Part shown: piece after piece, positions 63,890 to 64,000 of the stretch
Layout: each line of letters starts with the position of its first letter
How positions within the stretch are numbered: the first letter of the stretch is position 1
Assembly (NCBI RefSeq): GCF_007860125.1
Contig: NZ_SJPW01000004.1
Coordinates: forward strand, 342,372-406,371
Reading direction: 5' to 3'
Origin: Rubripirellula tenax
GTDB lineage: Bacteria > Planctomycetota > Planctomycetia > Pirellulales > Pirellulaceae
Length of the DNA: 64,000 nt
Made by a program: the position numbers and the translations under genes
Notes under the pieces: generated by a model
What the model was told of the DNA's origin: nothing
What the model saw: the letters and a program-made list of their open reading frames with translations, nothing else
Database searches by the model: none

Positions 63890-64000
63890 CACAAAACTCC
63901 ATTAGTGAGTGTGAAGGGGGCCAATTGCCGAATAAGGTGGGATTCTATCCCTAGATCGGCTGCAAGGCAATGTTATTCGCCAATAATCGGTTCATACCGC

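Noticed and set aside
1-64000. tRNA, rRNA, CRISPR or insertion sequence
   Set aside because: No cloverleaf with CCA-type ends, no repeat-spacer array, no transposase motif (DDE/HUH) was seen in reading both strands.

Overview
This window looks like chromosomal DNA of a marine planctomycete close to Rhodopirellula (Pirellulaceae). The evidence is in the gene content: two sulfatases, a GH117 agar/carrageenan-type glycosidase, a DUF1559 pseudopilin-like protein with the H-x9-DG ending, giant TPR + FG-GAP + ASPIC/UnbV lipoproteins, an M50-peptidase/HlyD fusion, a DUF6513 dihydropteroate-synthase-like protein, and many lipoproteins with no recognisable family. DNA is moderately GC-rich with a strong third-position bias, which produces long antisense reading frames (for example 629 codons opposite gltB) that are not genes. 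I see no rRNA, tRNA, CRISPR array, insertion sequence, phage or integrase; the window reads as stable core/accessory chromosome.

Layout. 1-7.3 kb: 5'-truncated GH117 enzyme, convergent with two tandem, translationally coupled TPR/FG-GAP/ASPIC-UnbV lipoproteins. 7.3-10.7 kb: tiny lipoprotein, DUF1559 protein with a strong terminator, and an iduronate-2-sulfatase-like sulfatase. 10.7-18 kb: an ABC-less export apparatus: a GAF-domain membrane fusion protein, a periplasmic HlyD-like adaptor and an M50/HlyD fusion on the minus strand, divergent from a TolC-like outer-membrane protein. 18-25.4 kb: unknown protein, CorC/TlyC-type CBS transporter coupled to an SLC12-like cotransporter, second sulfatase, iron-type alcohol dehydrogenase. 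25.5-28.5 kb: a compact four-gene cassette with a WXG100-like protein. 28.7-32.7 kb: sucD, sucC and a divergent altronate-dehydratase-family enzyme. 32.9-39.6 kb: DUF3500 protein, small unknown, PD40-M28-PDZ aminopeptidase, YugP-type zinc peptidase, YjfB-like small protein, low-complexity lipoprotein. 39.8-49.8 kb: gltD, gltB, a LysR regulator, a two-TM protein, aguB, bioD, and an exported msrB overlapping bioD tail-to-tail. 49.9-55.2 kb: orphan ABC ATPase coupled to a TauE/SafE exporter, DUF6513/DHPS-like protein, a candidate structured RNA with terminator, and an HTTM protein. 55.2-59.7 kb: Wza-like export lipoprotein, a planctomycete lipoprotein and a WecA-like sugar-phosphate transferase, i.e. 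a partial exopolysaccharide locus. 60.1-64 kb: a long secretin starting with TTG, and a zinc-ribbon protein.

Themes: breakdown of sulfated algal polysaccharide (GH117, sulfatases), envelope export (TolC/MFP/M50, secretin, Wza), nitrogen and central metabolism (gltBD, sucCD, aguB), and a possible link to tetrahydromethanopterin C1 chemistry. The items I find most likely to be undescribed are the GAF/M50 export apparatus, the WXG100-like cassette, and the three-way-junction RNA at 53.3-53.5 kb. All functional calls come from reading motifs by eye; no database search was possible.
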